NCBI RefSeq assembly: GCF_014201905.1
Contig: NZ_JACHFM010000001.1
Span: 1,130,994-1,194,993, forward strand
Origin: Amaricoccus macauensis
GTDB lineage: Bacteria; Pseudomonadota; Alphaproteobacteria; Rhodobacterales; Rhodobacteraceae
Direction: 5' to 3'
DNA length: 64,000 nucleotides
Shown here: one piece after another, positions 1 through 11,037 of the stretch
How the letters are laid out: every line of letters starts with the position of its first letter
Numbering within the stretch: the first letter of the stretch is position 1
Notes under the pieces: model-generated
What the model was told of the DNA's origin: nothing
The model's database searches: none
The model's input: the letters and a program-made list of their open reading frames with translations, nothing else
Made by a program: the position numbers and the translations under genes

Positions 1-1973
1 AGAAGAAGGCCGCTCCGCGGCCCCGACTGGCGTCCCGCCTGTTCCGCGGCACGCTGCGCACCGCATGGTGGCTGGGCCTTCGGCTCGCCATCGTGGTTGC
101 CGTGGTCCTCGCCGCCAGCACCGCCTGGTACGCCAGCAAGCTCCCGTCGCTCGACGAGCTGCTCGACCCCCGCGAGAGCGGTTCGGTCACCCTCGTCGAC
201 AATGGCGGTCAGACCTTCGCCTGGCGCGGTCAACAGTTCGGCATCGTCAACGCCGAAACCGTGTCGCCGCACCTGCTGAACGCCATCATCGCCACCGAGG
301 ATCGCCGCTTTTTTTGGCACTTCGGCGTCGATCTTCGTGGCACCGCACGCGCCGCGCTGACGAACTTCCGCGCCGGCGGCACGGTGCAGGGCGGCTCGTC
401 GATCACCCAGCAGGTGGCGAAGCTCATCTTCTTCGACAACACGCGCACCCTTGAGCGCAAGATCAAGGAAATCCCGGCGGCCCTCGCGCTCGAATGGAAG
501 TTCACCAAGCCCGAAATCCTGTCGATTTACCTCAATCGCGCCTATCTCGGCGCGGGCACCACCGGCTTCGAGGCAGCGACCGAGCGCTATTTCGGCAAAC
601 CGGCGTCGGAGGTCACCCCCGCCGAGGCGGCGATGCTCGCGGGCCTTCTGCGCGCGCCCTCGCGCTTCGCCCCGACCAACGACCTGAAGCTCGCCCAGTC
701 CCGCGCCGGTCTCATCATCGGTCTGATGCAGGATCAGGGCTACCTCACCGCGGCGCAGGCCGAGCAGGCCCGGGCGCATCCGGCCGTGCTCTCCTCCGCG
801 GCCGCGGCCCGGGCGGGCGGTTCCTTCGCCGACTGGATCATGTCGACCGGCCCCGACTTCCTCACCCGTCGCACGACCGAGGACATCGAGATCGCCACCA
901 CCTTCGACCCCGTGCTCCAGCGCGCTGCCGAGGACGGGCTGAAGGCGGTGTTCTCCGAGAAGCTCAAGGCCGGCTCCAAGGCTCAGGCGGCGATCGTCGT
1001 CATGTCGGCGGACGGCGCGGTGCGCGCCATGGTCGGCGGCCGCGAGCTCGGATCCGGTGAGGGCGAGTTCAACCGCGCCACCATGGCGAACCGGCAGATC
1101 GGCTCGCTCTTCAAGCCCTTCGTCTATGCCGCAGCACTTCAGACCGGCGCGAGCCCCTACGATCTGGTCGAGGACGCGCCGCTCACCATCTATGTCCCGG
1201 GCTCGGGCAACTGGTCGCCGCAGAACTACACGCGCAAGTATCTCGGCGACATCAACCTCGCCCAGGCAATGGCGAACTCGATCAACACCGCCACCATCCG
1301 GGTGCAGGAGGCGACGGGCCGCGCCCGGGTCCGTGCCATGGCCGAAGATTTCGGCATCCCCGGGCCACTGCCCGAGGGCCCGGCGCTCGCGCTCGGCGTC
1401 TCCGAGGCGTCACTCCTCGAAGTGACCGGCGCCTTCGCCGGATTCCTGAACGACGGGCAGAAGGTCACGCCCTACGGCCTGACCGAACTGCGTCGCAAGG
1501 CGGACGGCGGCGTCCTGATGAAGGCGGTGCCACAGCGCCCGGTGCGCGTCCTTGATGACCGCGTCGCGGGCGAACTCATCTGGATGCTGCGGCAGGTGGT
1601 CGAGTTCGGCAGCGGCGGGCGCGCGCAACTGCCCGATGGCCGCCCGATCGCCGGCAAGACCGGCACCACCCAGGCCGCCCGTGATGCCTGGTTCGTCGGC
1701 TTCAGCGCCGATTACGTCACCGGCGTCTGGATGGGCTACGACGACAACACGCCCCTGACCGGCGTCACCGGCGGCGGTCTGCCCGCGGAGATCTGGCGCG
1801 AGACGATGACCAGGGTCGAAGCGGGCCAGCCCATCCGCCCGCTGCCAGAGCGCATCCCGGAGCAGCGCGTTGCCCAGATCATCCCGGAGGTGCCGGTGGC
1901 GATCAGCAACGTCGAGAGCACGGTGCGCAACGTGGTGCAGAACGTCATTCAGGGCCTGTTCGGCAACAACTGA
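1..1973 (+). CDS. Class A penicillin-binding protein (glycosyltransferase/transpeptidase), 5' end outside window
   Basis: Bifunctional peptidoglycan synthase of the PBP1A-like family, anchored in the inner membrane and acting in the periplasm: it polymerises glycan strands from lipid II and cross-links stem peptides. The frame is open from base 3, so the true start lies upstream; the visible N-terminus is basic and followed by one membrane helix (about bases 63-135). Glycosyltransferase motifs EDRRFF (near 297) and GGSSITQQ (390) come first, then the transpeptidase motifs SLFKPF (1104, with the catalytic serine), SIN (1278) and KTGTTQ (1656). At about 655 visible residues it is short for a PBP1A, having only a short tail after the transpeptidase domain. 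The stop overlaps the base of the terminator of the convergent cbb operon. The exact PBP subtype is not assigned. Confidence 0.93.
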   Translation, partial: KKAAPRPRLASRLFRGTLRTAWWLGLRLAIVVAVVLAASTAWYASKLPSLDELLDPRESGSVTLVDNGGQTFAWRGQQFGIVNAETVSPHLLNAIIATEDRRFFWHFGVDLRGTARAALTNFRAGGTVQGGSSITQQVAKLIFFDNTRTLERKIKEIPAALALEWKFTKPEILSIYLNRAYLGAGTTGFEAATERYFGKPASEVTPAEAAMLAGLLRAPSRFAPTNDLKLAQSRAGLIIGLMQDQGYLTAAQAEQARAHPAVLSSAAAARAGGSFADWIMSTGPDFLTRRTTEDIEIATTFDPVLQRAAEDGLKAVFSEKLKAGSKAQAAIVVMSADGAVRAMVGGRELGSGEGEFNRATMANRQIGSLFKPFVYAAALQTGASPYDLVEDAPLTIYVPGSGNWSPQNYTRKYLGDINLAQAMANSINTATIRVQEATGRARVRAMAEDFGIPGPLPEGPALALGVSEASLLEVTGAFAGFLNDGQKVTPYGLTELRRKADGGVLMKAVPQRPVRVLDDRVAGELIWMLRQVVEFGSGGRAQLPDGRPIAGKTGTTQAARDAWFVGFSADYVTGVWMGYDDNTPLTGVTGGGLPAEIWRETMTRVEAGQPIRPLPERIPEQRVAQIIPEVPVAISNVESTVRNVVQNVIQGLFGNN

Positions 1974-2001
1974 AAACGCGCCGGCCACGGGGGCCGGCGC
2001 G
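1973..2001 (-). terminator. Intrinsic terminator of the cbb operon
   Basis: A perfect 10-bp stem (arms 1977-1986 and 1992-2001, loop of five) is followed on the minus strand by a run of four T (1976-1973). It lies 24 bases downstream of the rpe stop. On the plus strand no T-run follows, so it mainly serves the minus-strand operon, although the hairpin sits directly behind the PBP stop. Confidence 0.7.
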
Positions 2002-2025
2002 CCGGAAAGGTCGAAGCCAACAGGA

Positions 2026-2739
2026 TCAGGCGCGGACGCGCGCCGCCTCCGCCGCCTCGCGGATCGCGCGGATGTTCCGCCCGTAGGCGGACGGGTCCGC
2101 GACACTGCCGCCCTTGAAGACCGCCGAGCCCGCCACGAGGCAGTTCGCGCCCGCCGCGGTGACGAGGGGCGCGGTCTCCGGCGTCACACCGCCGTCCACC
2201 TGAATGTGGATCGGGCGGTCACCGATCATCCGGCGCAGGATCTCGATCTTCGGCACGACCGCCGGAATGAACGACTGGCCTCCGAAGCCCGGATTGACCG
2301 ACATGACGAGGATGAGGTCGATGCGGTCGAGCACGTACTCGATCGTCTCGGCGGGCGTGCCCGGGTTCAGCGCCACGCCGGCCTTGCAGCCGAGGGCGCG
2401 GATCGCCTGAAGGGTCCGGTCGATGTGCGGGCCAGCCTCCACGTGGGCGGTGATGTAGTCGGCACCCGCCTTGGCGAAATCCTCCAACAGCGGATCGACC
2501 GGGGCGATCATCAGATGGACGTCCATCACCGTGCGGATGTGCGGCCGGATGCACTTCGCGACCGGGGCACCGAAGGTGAGGTTCGGGACGAAGTGGCCGT
2601 CCATGACGTCCACGTGCACCCAGTCGGCGCCCTCCGCCTCCACCGCCCGGCACTCGGCGCCGAGTTCGGCGAAGTCGGCGGAGAGGATAGACGGCGCAAT
2701 CAGCACCTTGCGGTCGAAATCGGTGGTATCGAGGCTCAT
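2026..2739 (-). CDS. rpe: Ribulose-phosphate 3-epimerase
   Basis: Cytosolic epimerase (237 aa, normal length) that interconverts ribulose 5-phosphate and xylulose 5-phosphate, returning transketolase products to the regeneration arm of the Calvin cycle. The TIM-barrel signatures are all present: APSILSADF near the N-terminus, [12 protein letters not shown] with metal-binding His and Asp, VNPGFGGQ, and VDGGV at the phosphate-binding end. It is the last gene of the cbb operon. Its ATG overlaps the cbbX stop by four bases, implying translational coupling. In a CO2-fixing operon it would be called cbbE. Confidence 0.96.
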   Translation of the reverse strand: MSLDTTDFDRKVLIAPSILSADFAELGAECRAVEAEGADWVHVDVMDGHFVPNLTFGAPVAKCIRPHIRTVMDVHLMIAPVDPLLEDFAKAGADYITAHVEAGPHIDRTLQAIRALGCKAGVALNPGTPAETIEYVLDRIDLILVMSVNPGFGGQSFIPAVVPKIEILRRMIGDRPIHIQVDGGVTPETAPLVTAAGANCLVAGSAVFKGGSVADPSAYGRNIRAIREAAEAARVRA

Positions 2740-3662
2740 GCTCCCCTCCCGTCAATGCCGCCGCTGAAGACGCGGCTCGCCCGGATGTCGGGCGTGTCGA
2801 TGGTGGAGAGAGCTTCCGCGTCGAGCGGGCTCTCTGCCGTGGCGAAGAGCCGGTTCGCCTGCCGGAGCCGCGCCCGGTCGAGGGCGTTGCGGATCGAACG
2901 GGCGTTGGCGAAGTGCGGCTGCCCGCGCCGAAGCTCGATATACTCGGCCATCGCCTGCCGAGCAGGCGGCGTCAAGCTGTAGTGCTGGTCCGTGAGCATC
3001 ATCTCGGCGATCTTCAGCAGCTCATCGGAGCTGTAGTCCGGGAAGTCGATGTGGTGCGCGATGCGCGACCGGAAGCCCGGGTTCGACTCGAAGAAGCGGT
3101 CCATCCGGTCGGAATAGCCGGCGAGGATCACCACGAGGTCGTCGCGGTTGTTCTCCATGACCTGCAGCAGGATCTCGATGGCCTCCTGGCCGTAGTCGCG
3201 TTCGTTCTCCGGTCGATAGAGATAGTACGCCTCATCGATGAACAGCACACCGCCCATCGCCTTCTTCAGGATGTCGCGCGTCTTCGGCGCGGTGTGGCCG
3301 ATGTACTGGCCGACGAGGTCGTCGCGGGTGACGGCGACGAGGTGGCCCTTCCTCACATAGCCGAGCCGGTGGAGCAGGTCGGCCATGCGGAGCGCGACCG
3401 TGGTCTTGCCGGTGCCGGGGTTGCCGGTGAAGCTCATGTGAAGCGTCGGGGACTCCTGGGCAATACCCATGGAACGGCGCGCCCGGTCAACGAGCAGGAG
3501 GGACGCGGTCTCGCGGATGCGGTTCTTGACCGGCGTGAGACCGATCAGCGACGCATCGAGCTCCTCAAGGATCGCCTTGACGCCCGAGGTCTCGAACTCG
3601 GCGCGCAGGTCGACGGTGGTCGGGCGGCTCTCGGTGTCGATCTTGGTGGCATCATCGGGCAT
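2736..3662 (-). CDS. cbbX: CbbX, AAA+ activase of red-type RubisCO
   Basis: Hexameric AAA+ remodelling enzyme that releases inhibitory sugar phosphates from red-type RubisCO by pulling on the C-terminus of the large subunit. The 308-aa protein has Walker A GNPGTGKT (residues 80-87), the pore-loop region YIGHTA (120-125) and Walker B FIDEAYYL (141-148); the C-terminal small AAA domain ends near IDTPDI. The family is allosterically activated by RuBP. It sits downstream of cbbLS, separated by an unusual 397-base structured gap, and overlaps rpe by four bases. Its presence agrees with the form IC assignment of CbbL. Confidence 0.96.
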   Translation of the reverse strand: MPDDATKIDTESRPTTVDLRAEFETSGVKAILEELDASLIGLTPVKNRIRETASLLLVDRARRSMGIAQESPTLHMSFTGNPGTGKTTVALRMADLLHRLGYVRKGHLVAVTRDDLVGQYIGHTAPKTRDILKKAMGGVLFIDEAYYLYRPENERDYGQEAIEILLQVMENNRDDLVVILAGYSDRMDRFFESNPGFRSRIAHHIDFPDYSSDELLKIAEMMLTDQHYSLTPPARQAMAEYIELRRGQPHFANARSIRNALDRARLRQANRLFATAESPLDAEALSTIDTPDIRASRVFSGGIDGRGA

Positions 3663-3758
3663 GGGTGCCTCGCTTCGGAATGGGGTCAGGTACGGCGGAT
3701 CGGCCGCGCAAAGTGGAAAAGAGCCTCAGCCGTCAAATTGGTTGCAACGGTGACGCAA

Positions 3759-3845
3759 GCTGGATTTGGCAGGTGACAAATCCAGCCGCGCACGCCCCTC
3801 CCGGGGGCGGGCGCGAGCGCCCGCCAGGGGCGCGCACGGCTGGAT
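3759..3845 (-). promoter_or_regulatory. Inverted repeats with alternative pairing in the cbbS-cbbX gap
   Basis: A long imperfect hairpin spans 3780-3845: outer arms ATCCAGCCG (3780-3788) and CGGCTGGAT (3837-3845), inner perfect arms of nine (3806-3814 and 3817-3825). The segment 3778-3786 (AAATCCAGC) is also an exact complement of 3759-3767 (GCTGGATTT). In the cbb mRNA the same strand segment could therefore pair with either an upstream or a downstream partner, but not both. No T-run follows. A role in RNA processing, stability or attenuation between cbbLS and cbbX is inferred. Confidence 0.5.
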
Positions 3846-3906
3846 GGCATCCTCCCGCAGACATCTTCGCCCCTGCCGGCCTCCGCGCGTCCCGCGCTCC
3901 AGCCGG

Positions 3907-3964
3907 CGGCCCGGCCGAGGCAGTGCCTCGGCTTGTCGGGCCGGGACTCGCGCGCCAGGCGCGC
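3907..3964 (-). promoter_or_regulatory. Two adjacent hairpins in the cbbS-cbbX gap
   Basis: Arms GCCGAGGC (3914-3921) and GCCTCGGC (3925-3932), extended by CGGCCCG/CGGGCCG (3907-3913 and 3937-3943), form one strong stem. GCGCGCC/GGCGCGC (3950-3956 and 3958-3964) form another. I see no coding frame with a recognisable product in 3663-4050. Hairpins such as these could stabilise the cbbLS message relative to downstream genes. Confidence 0.45.
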
Positions 3965-4015
3965 TTCGGTCAGAGTCTGGAACGGAGAGCCTCATGGTCC
4001 GACATCCTTGCGGGT

Positions 4016-4043
4016 GGCCGGGCGGATACTGGTCCGCCCGGCC
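4016..4043 (-). promoter_or_regulatory. Hairpin directly behind cbbS
   Basis: Perfect 11-bp stem (4016-4026 with 4033-4043, loop of six) beginning eight bases after the cbbS stop on the minus strand. There is no following T-run, so it is more likely an mRNA 3'-end stabiliser or processing end than a simple intrinsic terminator. It is well placed to make cbbLS more abundant than cbbX-rpe. Confidence 0.55.
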
Positions 4044-4050
4044 TCCGGCG

Positions 4051-4470
4051 TCAGGCGTAGCGCGAGCCTTCCGGCCGGTCGGTGGCGTAGGCGCGGATCG
4101 CGTAGGTCTGCTTCCGGCCAGCGCCTTCGGTCCGGGTGAGCTCGAAGCCCGGCTCCTCCGCCGGACGGTTGGCGATGAACGACAGCCGCACCGACTCCCA
4201 GCCCGGCGAGGAGTCGAACGCCATCACCCGGATGTACTCGTTGCCATGCGCCTTGCGGCACTCGTTCAACTCGTAGACGAGCGCGGCGGCATCCGGGTTG
4301 TCGAACATCGGATGGCCCCACATCTCCCAGTAGCAGTTCCGGGGGTGCGGATCGTCGGTGTATTCGAGGCTCACCGCCCAACCCTTGTCGATGCAGTACT
4401 GCACCTGCTCATGGATCTGCTGGTCAGTGAGGTCGGGCAGGAACGAGAAGGCTCCCTGGGTCACACGCAT
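4051..4470 (-). CDS. cbbS: RubisCO small subunit, red-type (form IC)
   Basis: Small subunit of RubisCO (139 aa); eight copies cap the L8 core and hold the holoenzyme together. It starts MRVTQGAFSFLPDLTDQQI, typical of red-type small subunits, and contains the YWEMWGHPMFD segment. The C-terminal extension beyond the common core (the part containing GRKQTYAIRAYA) is the feature that in red-type enzymes builds a beta-barrel in the central channel. It lies 14 bases behind cbbL and is followed immediately by an 11-bp hairpin. Function is certain from the pairing with cbbL. Confidence 0.97.
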   Translation of the reverse strand: MRVTQGAFSFLPDLTDQQIHEQVQYCIDKGWAVSLEYTDDPHPRNCYWEMWGHPMFDNPDAAALVYELNECRKAHGNEYIRVMAFDSSPGWESVRLSFIANRPAEEPGFELTRTEGAGRKQTYAIRAYATDRPEGSRYA

Positions 4471-4484
4471 ATCAATGGTCTCCC

Positions 4485-5966
<1,482 letters not shown>

Positions 5967-7046
5967 TCAGGCCGCGCGAGCGGCGGACGAGCGGGTGGTC
6001 AGGCTGCCGCTGGCATAGCGGCGGGCCATGTCGGCCATGGGAATGACGCGGATCCGCTGGGCATTGCCCGCGGTGCCGAACGCCTCGAAGCGCTCGGTGC
6101 AGACCTTGGTCATTGCCGTCATGGCGGGCTTGAGGAACTTCCGCGGGTCGAACTCGGACTTCGAGCCCTGCGCCACGCGGCGGAACTCGGCGGTGCTGGC
6201 GAGGCGGAGGTCGGTGTCGATGTTCACCTTGCGCACCCCGTGACGGATGCCACGGACGATCTCTTCCACCGGCACGCCGTAGGTCTCGCGCATCTCGCCG
6301 CCGGAGGCGTTGAAGACGGCCTGCCACTCCTCGGGGACCGAGGAAGAACCGTGCATCACGAGATGGGTGTCCGGCAGCTTCGCGTGCAGGCGCTCGATCA
6401 GGTCCATGGCGAGCACTTCGCCGTCCGGGCGCTTCGAGAACTTGTAGGCGCCATGGCTGGTGCCGATCGCCACGGCGAGCGCATCGACCTGGGTCTCGGC
6501 GACGAAGCGTGCCGCCTCGTCCGGGTCGGTGAGCAGCATGGCGCGATCGAGCGTACCCTCGAAGCCGTGGCCATCCTCGGCCTCGCCACCGCCGGTCTCA
6601 AGGCTGCCGAGGCAGCCAAGCTCGCCCTCGACCGAGGCGCCGACCATGTGGGCGAGACGCGACACCTCGCCGGTGATCCCGGCGTTGTAGGTATAGTCGG
6701 CCGGCGTCTTGCCGTCCGCCTCCAGCGAGCCGTCCATCATCACCGAGGTGAAGCCGTTCTGGATCGCAGACAGACAGGTCGCGACGGTGTCGCCGTGGTC
6801 CTGATGGATGCAGATCGGGATCTCGGGGTACATGACCTCGAGGGCTTCCATCATCTTCGCCAGCATGATGTCGCCGGCGTAGGAACGGGCACCACGGCTC
6901 GCCTGAAGGATGACGGGCGCGTCAGTGGCGCGGGCCGCCTCCAGAATGGCGAGGCCCTGTTCCATGTTGTTGATGTTGAAGGCGGGCACGCCGTAGCTGT
7001 GCTCGGCGGCGTCGTCGAGAAGCTGGCGCAGGGTTATGCGGGCCAT
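5967..7046 (-). CDS. cbbA: Class II fructose-bisphosphate aldolase (Calvin-cycle type)
   Basis: Zn-dependent aldolase (359 aa) that condenses glyceraldehyde 3-phosphate with DHAP, and erythrose 4-phosphate with DHAP, in RuBP regeneration. Visible class II motifs: the N-terminal [11 protein letters not shown], the metal-binding [20 protein letters not shown], the glycine-rich [10 protein letters not shown], the HGSSSVP metal loop and KVNIDTDLR. The length and the [13 protein letters not shown] insert fit the Calvin-cycle subtype. It lies 13 bases behind cbbT and 21 before cbbL. Confidence 0.95.
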   Translation of the reverse strand: MARITLRQLLDDAAEHSYGVPAFNINNMEQGLAILEAARATDAPVILQASRGARSYAGDIMLAKMMEALEVMYPEIPICIHQDHGDTVATCLSAIQNGFTSVMMDGSLEADGKTPADYTYNAGITGEVSRLAHMVGASVEGELGCLGSLETGGGEAEDGHGFEGTLDRAMLLTDPDEAARFVAETQVDALAVAIGTSHGAYKFSKRPDGEVLAMDLIERLHAKLPDTHLVMHGSSSVPEEWQAVFNASGGEMRETYGVPVEEIVRGIRHGVRKVNIDTDLRLASTAEFRRVAQGSKSEFDPRKFLKPAMTAMTKVCTERFEAFGTAGNAQRIRVIPMADMARRYASGSLTTRSSAARAA

Positions 7047-7059
7047 GTCTTGAGCTCCC

Positions 7060-9039
7060 TCAGGCGATGAGCGAGCGGGCGGCGGCGGCCACGCGCTCAG
7101 GGGTGATTCCGAAGTGGCGGTAGAGGTCGGCAGCCGGCGCCGAGGCGCCGAAGCCGGTCATCCCGACGAAGATCGAGTGGTTGCCGAGAAGCGCGGCCCA
7201 GCCCTGCGAGACGGCAGCCTCGACGCCGATGCGCGGCGCGGTTCCGAGAACCTCCGCCCGGTAGGCGGGGGGCTGGCTCGCGAAACGCTCGAAGCAGGGC
7301 GCCGAAACCACGGCAGCGGCGATCCCGTCGGCAGCAAGCTGCACCGCGGCCTTGAGCGCGACCTCGACCTCCGACCCGGTGGCGATGATCGTGACGTCGC
7401 GGTTGCCCGGGTCGCAGAGCAGGTAGGCGCCGCGGGCGGTCAGGTTCTCCGTCACTGCCCGGTCGAGGGTGGGGAGGTTCTGCCGGCTGAGGCAGAGCAC
7501 CGACGGCGTCCTCGGCTCGGCCAGCGCACATTCCCAGGCTTCCGCCGTCTCGATCGCGTCCGCCGGACGGAAGACGTTGAGGTTCGGCATGGCCCTGAGC
7601 GAGGCGATCGTCTCGACCGGCTGGTGGGTCGGGCCGTCCTCGCCGAGACCGATCGAGTCGTGGGTCATCACGTAGATCACCGGCTTGCCCATGAGCGCCG
7701 AGAGGCGGATCGCCGGGCGGCAGTAGTCGGCGAAGGCGAGGAACGTGCCGCCGTAGGGAACGAGCCCGCCGTGCAGCGCGATGCCGTTCATCGCCGCCGC
7801 CATGCCGTGCTCGCGGATGCCGTAGTGGATGTAGTCGCCGGAATAGTCGTCGGCGGTCACCGGGCGCATGGACTTGGCACGGGTGTTGTTCGAGCCGGTG
7901 AGATCGGCCGATCCGCCGGCGAGGTTCGGCAGTGCTGCGGCCAGCACCTCTATCGCCGCCTCGCTCGCCTTGCGCGTTGCCATCGATGGCCGGGTCTCGG
8001 CCAGCATCGTCTTGTGCGCGGCCATGCCGTCACCGAGATCGGGGGCAGAATGCGCAGCGTGGAACTCGGCATCGCGGCCGGAGGCGCCAATCCGGCCCTC
8101 CCAGGCGGCACGCGCCCGCGCCCCGCGCCCGGCCGCGGCGCCCCAGGCGGCGCGAATGTCGTCCGGCACCTCGAAGGGCTCGTGCGGCCAGTCGAGCGCC
8201 TCGCGCGCGGCCTTGATCTCGTCGGCACCGAGCGGCGCGCCGTGGACGTTGTGACTGCCGGCCTTGGTCGGCGCGCCCTGCCCGATGACCGTGCGGCAGG
8301 CGATGAGCGACGGGCGCGGATCAGCCCGCGCGGCGTCGATCGCGGCGGCAATCGCCTCCGGGTCGTGGCCGTCGATGGAGACGGTGTGCCAGCCGGAGGC
8401 GTTGAAGCGCGCCGGCTGATCGGTCGACGTGGAGAGCGACGTCGCGCCGTCGATGGTGATCTTGTTGTCGTCCCAGAGAACGATCATCCGCCCGAGCCGC
8501 AGGTGGCCCGCAAGGTCGATCGCCTCCTGGCTGATGCCTTCCATCAGGCAGCCGTCACCGGCGATCACGTAGGTCCAGTGATCGACCAGCGGGTCGCCGA
8601 AACGGGCGTTCAGCATCCGCTCGGCCAGCGCCATGCCGACGGCGGTGGCGATGCCCTGCCCGAGCGGGCCGGTCGTCGTCTCGATGCCGAGGGCGTGGCC
8701 GTACTCCGGATGACCGGCGGTGCGGGCCCCGAGCTGGCGGAAGCGGCGCAGTTCATCGGCCGGCATGTCGGAATAGCCGAGCAGGTGATGCAGCCCGTAG
8801 AGCAGCATGGAGCCGTGGCCGGCGGAGAGCACGAAGCGGTCCCGGTCGGGCCACTCGGGCGCGCCCGGATCGATGTTGAGGAAACGGGTGAAGAGCACCG
8901 TCGCCACGTCGGCCATGCCCATCGGCATGCCGGGGTGGCCGGAGTTCGCCGCCTCGACCGCATCCATGGCGAGGAAGCGCAACGCGTTCGCCATGCGGGT
9001 TTCGGTGACGGCGGGAGGAATGCGAGAGATCGTGTTCAT
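7060..9039 (-). CDS. cbbT: Transketolase
   Basis: Thiamine-diphosphate enzyme (659 aa, full length) transferring two-carbon ketol units between sugar phosphates in the RuBP-regeneration arm. Signatures seen: [11 protein letters not shown] and AGHGSMLLY at the N-terminus, the TPP/Mg motif beginning [13 protein letters not shown] and ending in DDNKITIDG, and in the pyrimidine domain [18 protein letters not shown] and [17 protein letters not shown]. It lies between cbbP (14-base gap) and cbbA. A housekeeping transketolase elsewhere in the genome cannot be excluded, but the context makes this the Calvin-cycle copy. Confidence 0.97.
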   Translation of the reverse strand: MNTISRIPPAVTETRMANALRFLAMDAVEAANSGHPGMPMGMADVATVLFTRFLNIDPGAPEWPDRDRFVLSAGHGSMLLYGLHHLLGYSDMPADELRRFRQLGARTAGHPEYGHALGIETTTGPLGQGIATAVGMALAERMLNARFGDPLVDHWTYVIAGDGCLMEGISQEAIDLAGHLRLGRMIVLWDDNKITIDGATSLSTSTDQPARFNASGWHTVSIDGHDPEAIAAAIDAARADPRPSLIACRTVIGQGAPTKAGSHNVHGAPLGADEIKAAREALDWPHEPFEVPDDIRAAWGAAAGRGARARAAWEGRIGASGRDAEFHAAHSAPDLGDGMAAHKTMLAETRPSMATRKASEAAIEVLAAALPNLAGGSADLTGSNNTRAKSMRPVTADDYSGDYIHYGIREHGMAAAMNGIALHGGLVPYGGTFLAFADYCRPAIRLSALMGKPVIYVMTHDSIGLGEDGPTHQPVETIASLRAMPNLNVFRPADAIETAEAWECALAEPRTPSVLCLSRQNLPTLDRAVTENLTARGAYLLCDPGNRDVTIIATGSEVEVALKAAVQLAADGIAAAVVSAPCFERFASQPPAYRAEVLGTAPRIGVEAAVSQGWAALLGNHSIFVGMTGFGASAPAADLYRHFGITPERVAAAARSLIA

Positions 9040-9053
9040 CGACGTGCCTCCGG

Positions 9054-9926
9054 TCAGGCCCGCTTCGCCGCATCGGCGAGGCGGAGGATCAGGGGGGTGA
9101 GGATGAGCTGCATGGCGAGATCGAGCTTGCCGCCCGGGATCACGATGGAATTGGCCCGGCTCATCCAGCTGTTCTGGATCATCGAGGTCAGGTACGGGAA
9201 ATCGATGCCCCGAGGGTTCTTGAAGCGGATCACCACGAGGCTCTCGTCGGCCGTGGGGATCCAGCGGGCGATGAACGGGTTCGAGGTGTCGACCACCGGC
9301 ACGCGCTGGAAATTGATGTCGGTCTCGGTGAACTGCGGGCAGATGCAGTGCACGTAGGCGTGCATCCGGCGCAGGATCACGTCAGTCACCGCCTCGGTCG
9401 AGTAGCCGCGGCTCGCCCGGTCGCGATGGATCTTCTGCGCCCATTCGAGGTTGATGACCGGCACCACGCCGATCTTCAGGTCCGCGTACTCGGAGATCTT
9501 GATGTCGTCGGTCCGCACCGCGCCGTGGAGACCCTCGTAGAAGAGCAGGTCGGTGCCCTCGCCGAAGTCTTCCCAGTCCGTGAACTTGCCCGGCTCGACG
9601 CCGTAGCGCTCCGCCTCCTTGTCGTCGTGGACGTAGTGGCGGGTCTTGCCATGCCCGGTCTCGCCGTAGCTGCGAAACACCTCCTCCAGCGCCCCGAGCT
9701 CGTTCGCCTCGAGGCTGAAGTGGCTGAAGGTCATGTCTCCGGCGGCGAGCCGGCTCTCGAGTTCGGCCTTCATCTCCGCGCGATCGAAGCGGTGAAAGGC
9801 GTCGCCCTCGATCGAGACGGCCTTGATGCCTTCCCGGCGGAAGATCTGGTCGAAGGTGTGCTTGACCGTCGTGGTGCCAGCCCCGGAGGAGCCCGTCACC
9901 GAGATGATGGGATGCTTGCGGCTCAT
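9054..9926 (-). CDS. cbbP: Phosphoribulokinase
   Basis: Makes RuBP from ribulose 5-phosphate and ATP, the signature reaction of the Calvin cycle together with RubisCO. The 290-aa protein is the bacterial (class I) type: P-loop [14 protein letters not shown] starts near residue 12, followed by [24 protein letters not shown] and the LLFYEGLHG segment. It ends after the [13 protein letters not shown] region. Twelve bases separate it from cbbF upstream. The family is usually activated by NADH; no regulatory site specific to this gene is visible. Confidence 0.97.
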   Translation of the reverse strand: MSRKHPIISVTGSSGAGTTTVKHTFDQIFRREGIKAVSIEGDAFHRFDRAEMKAELESRLAAGDMTFSHFSLEANELGALEEVFRSYGETGHGKTRHYVHDDKEAERYGVEPGKFTDWEDFGEGTDLLFYEGLHGAVRTDDIKISEYADLKIGVVPVINLEWAQKIHRDRASRGYSTEAVTDVILRRMHAYVHCICPQFTETDINFQRVPVVDTSNPFIARWIPTADESLVVIRFKNPRGIDFPYLTSMIQNSWMSRANSIVIPGGKLDLAMQLILTPLILRLADAAKRA

Positions 9927-9937
9927 GAAACCGGTCC

Positions 9938-10945
9938 TTACGAGGCGCTGCGGGCGTCGAAGAGGCCGCGCTCACCAAAGAGCGGCGACCGGTCGAGCCT
10001 CGGCGTTGCGAGATAGGCCGCGACCTTCTTCACCAGATCCGCCGAGCCGAAGACGAACGGCACGCGGGCGTGAAGCGAGTCGGGCACGATGTCGAGGATC
10101 GCGCTCTCGCCGTCGGTGGCGAGCCCGCCCGCCTGCTCCATGAGCATCGCCATCGGCGCGCACTCGTAGACCAGCCGGAGGCGCCCCTTGCTGTAGGACG
10201 GCCGCGCATCGGCGGGGTAGAGGTAGATCCCGCCCCGACGCAGGATGCGGTGCGCCTCGACCACCAGCGCCGCGATCCAGCGCATGTTGAAGTCGACTTC
10301 CAGCGGCCCGGTGCTGCCGGCGATGCAGTCCTCGATGAAGCTGCGGATCGGCTGCGGCCAGTGGCGGGTGTTCGAGATGTTGATGGCGAACTCGTGGGCC
10401 TCGGTCGGAACCTGCACCCCGGCCTCGATCAGCTCGAACTCACCCGTCGTCGGCGACAGCAGGAAGGAGTCGACGCCGTTCCCGGTCGTGAGGACCAGCC
10501 CGGTCTGCGGGCCGTAGACCACATAGCCGGCCGCGAGCAGGCCACGGCCCGACGCGAGGAAAGTGCCGGGGCCGGTCAGGCCAGCGGCCCGGATCCCGAA
10601 GATCGTGCCGATCGAGACGTTGAGGTCGATGTTGCCCGAACCGTCGAGCGGGTCGATCGCCACCGCGAGCGGCGCGCCCTCGGTCATCGGCGTCGCGGTC
10701 TCGCGCTCCTCGGAGGCGAGCCAGCGTACCGGCGCCCGGGACAGCACGTCGGCGAAGATGTCGTCCGCGATGATGTCGAGCGCCTTCTGCCCGTCCCCGT
10801 CGGAATTGGTGCCTGCCGCCGCGCCCAGCGCGCCGCCGGCAGCGATCCGCTCCGCCACAAGCACCGATCCCTCGGCGATGGCGAGGAGAGTGGCGGCGAG
10901 CGAGGCGTCGCAGGAGCGCAGGTGATCCTTGAGCGTGACAGGCAT
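9938..10945 (-). CDS. cbbF: Fructose-1,6-bisphosphatase class I
   Basis: Dephosphorylates fructose 1,6-bisphosphate (and in some relatives sedoheptulose 1,7-bisphosphate) in RuBP regeneration. Metal-binding motif DPLDGSGNIDLNVSIGTIF and the C-terminal GGIYLYPAD and ECAPMAMLMEQAGG segments are characteristic. I chose the ATG at 10945 (MPVTLKDHLR, 335 aa) because GAGGAA lies four bases upstream. The frame stays open further 5' but would run across the cbb promoter region and into the 5' end of cbbR. It is the first gene of the operon, divergent from cbbR. Confidence 0.95.
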   Translation of the reverse strand: MPVTLKDHLRSCDASLAATLLAIAEGSVLVAERIAAGGALGAAAGTNSDGDGQKALDIIADDIFADVLSRAPVRWLASEERETATPMTEGAPLAVAIDPLDGSGNIDLNVSIGTIFGIRAAGLTGPGTFLASGRGLLAAGYVVYGPQTGLVLTTGNGVDSFLLSPTTGEFELIEAGVQVPTEAHEFAINISNTRHWPQPIRSFIEDCIAGSTGPLEVDFNMRWIAALVVEAHRILRRGGIYLYPADARPSYSKGRLRLVYECAPMAMLMEQAGGLATDGESAILDIVPDSLHARVPFVFGSADLVKKVAAYLATPRLDRSPLFGERGLFDARSAS

Positions 10946-11037
10946 GACGTTCCTCGGCGTAATTTTGTTGCGCTGAATGTGAGGGCCTGCCGCCGAAAAT
11001 AAAATTGAAAAATCCCTTTGCTGCATTAAACAAAAGT
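10946..11037. promoter_or_regulatory. Divergent cbbF/cbbR control region
   Basis: The 92-base gap between the divergent cbb operon and its regulator is AT-richer than its surroundings. It contains inverted arms TTTTGTT (10963-10969) and AACAAAA (11029-11035), plus T-N11-A spacings of the LysR type. By analogy with other cbb operons CbbR should bind here, but I cannot fix the exact operator or the -35/-10 boxes from sequence alone. Confidence 0.6.

Noticed and set aside
7114-9357. 747-codon plus-strand frame across cbbT
   Set aside because: Antisense to transketolase, with no recognisable motif.
10946-11026. N-terminal extension of cbbF to 362 aa
   Set aside because: It would cover the cbb promoter region and run into the 5' end of cbbR; the ATG at 10945 has a proper ribosome site and family start.
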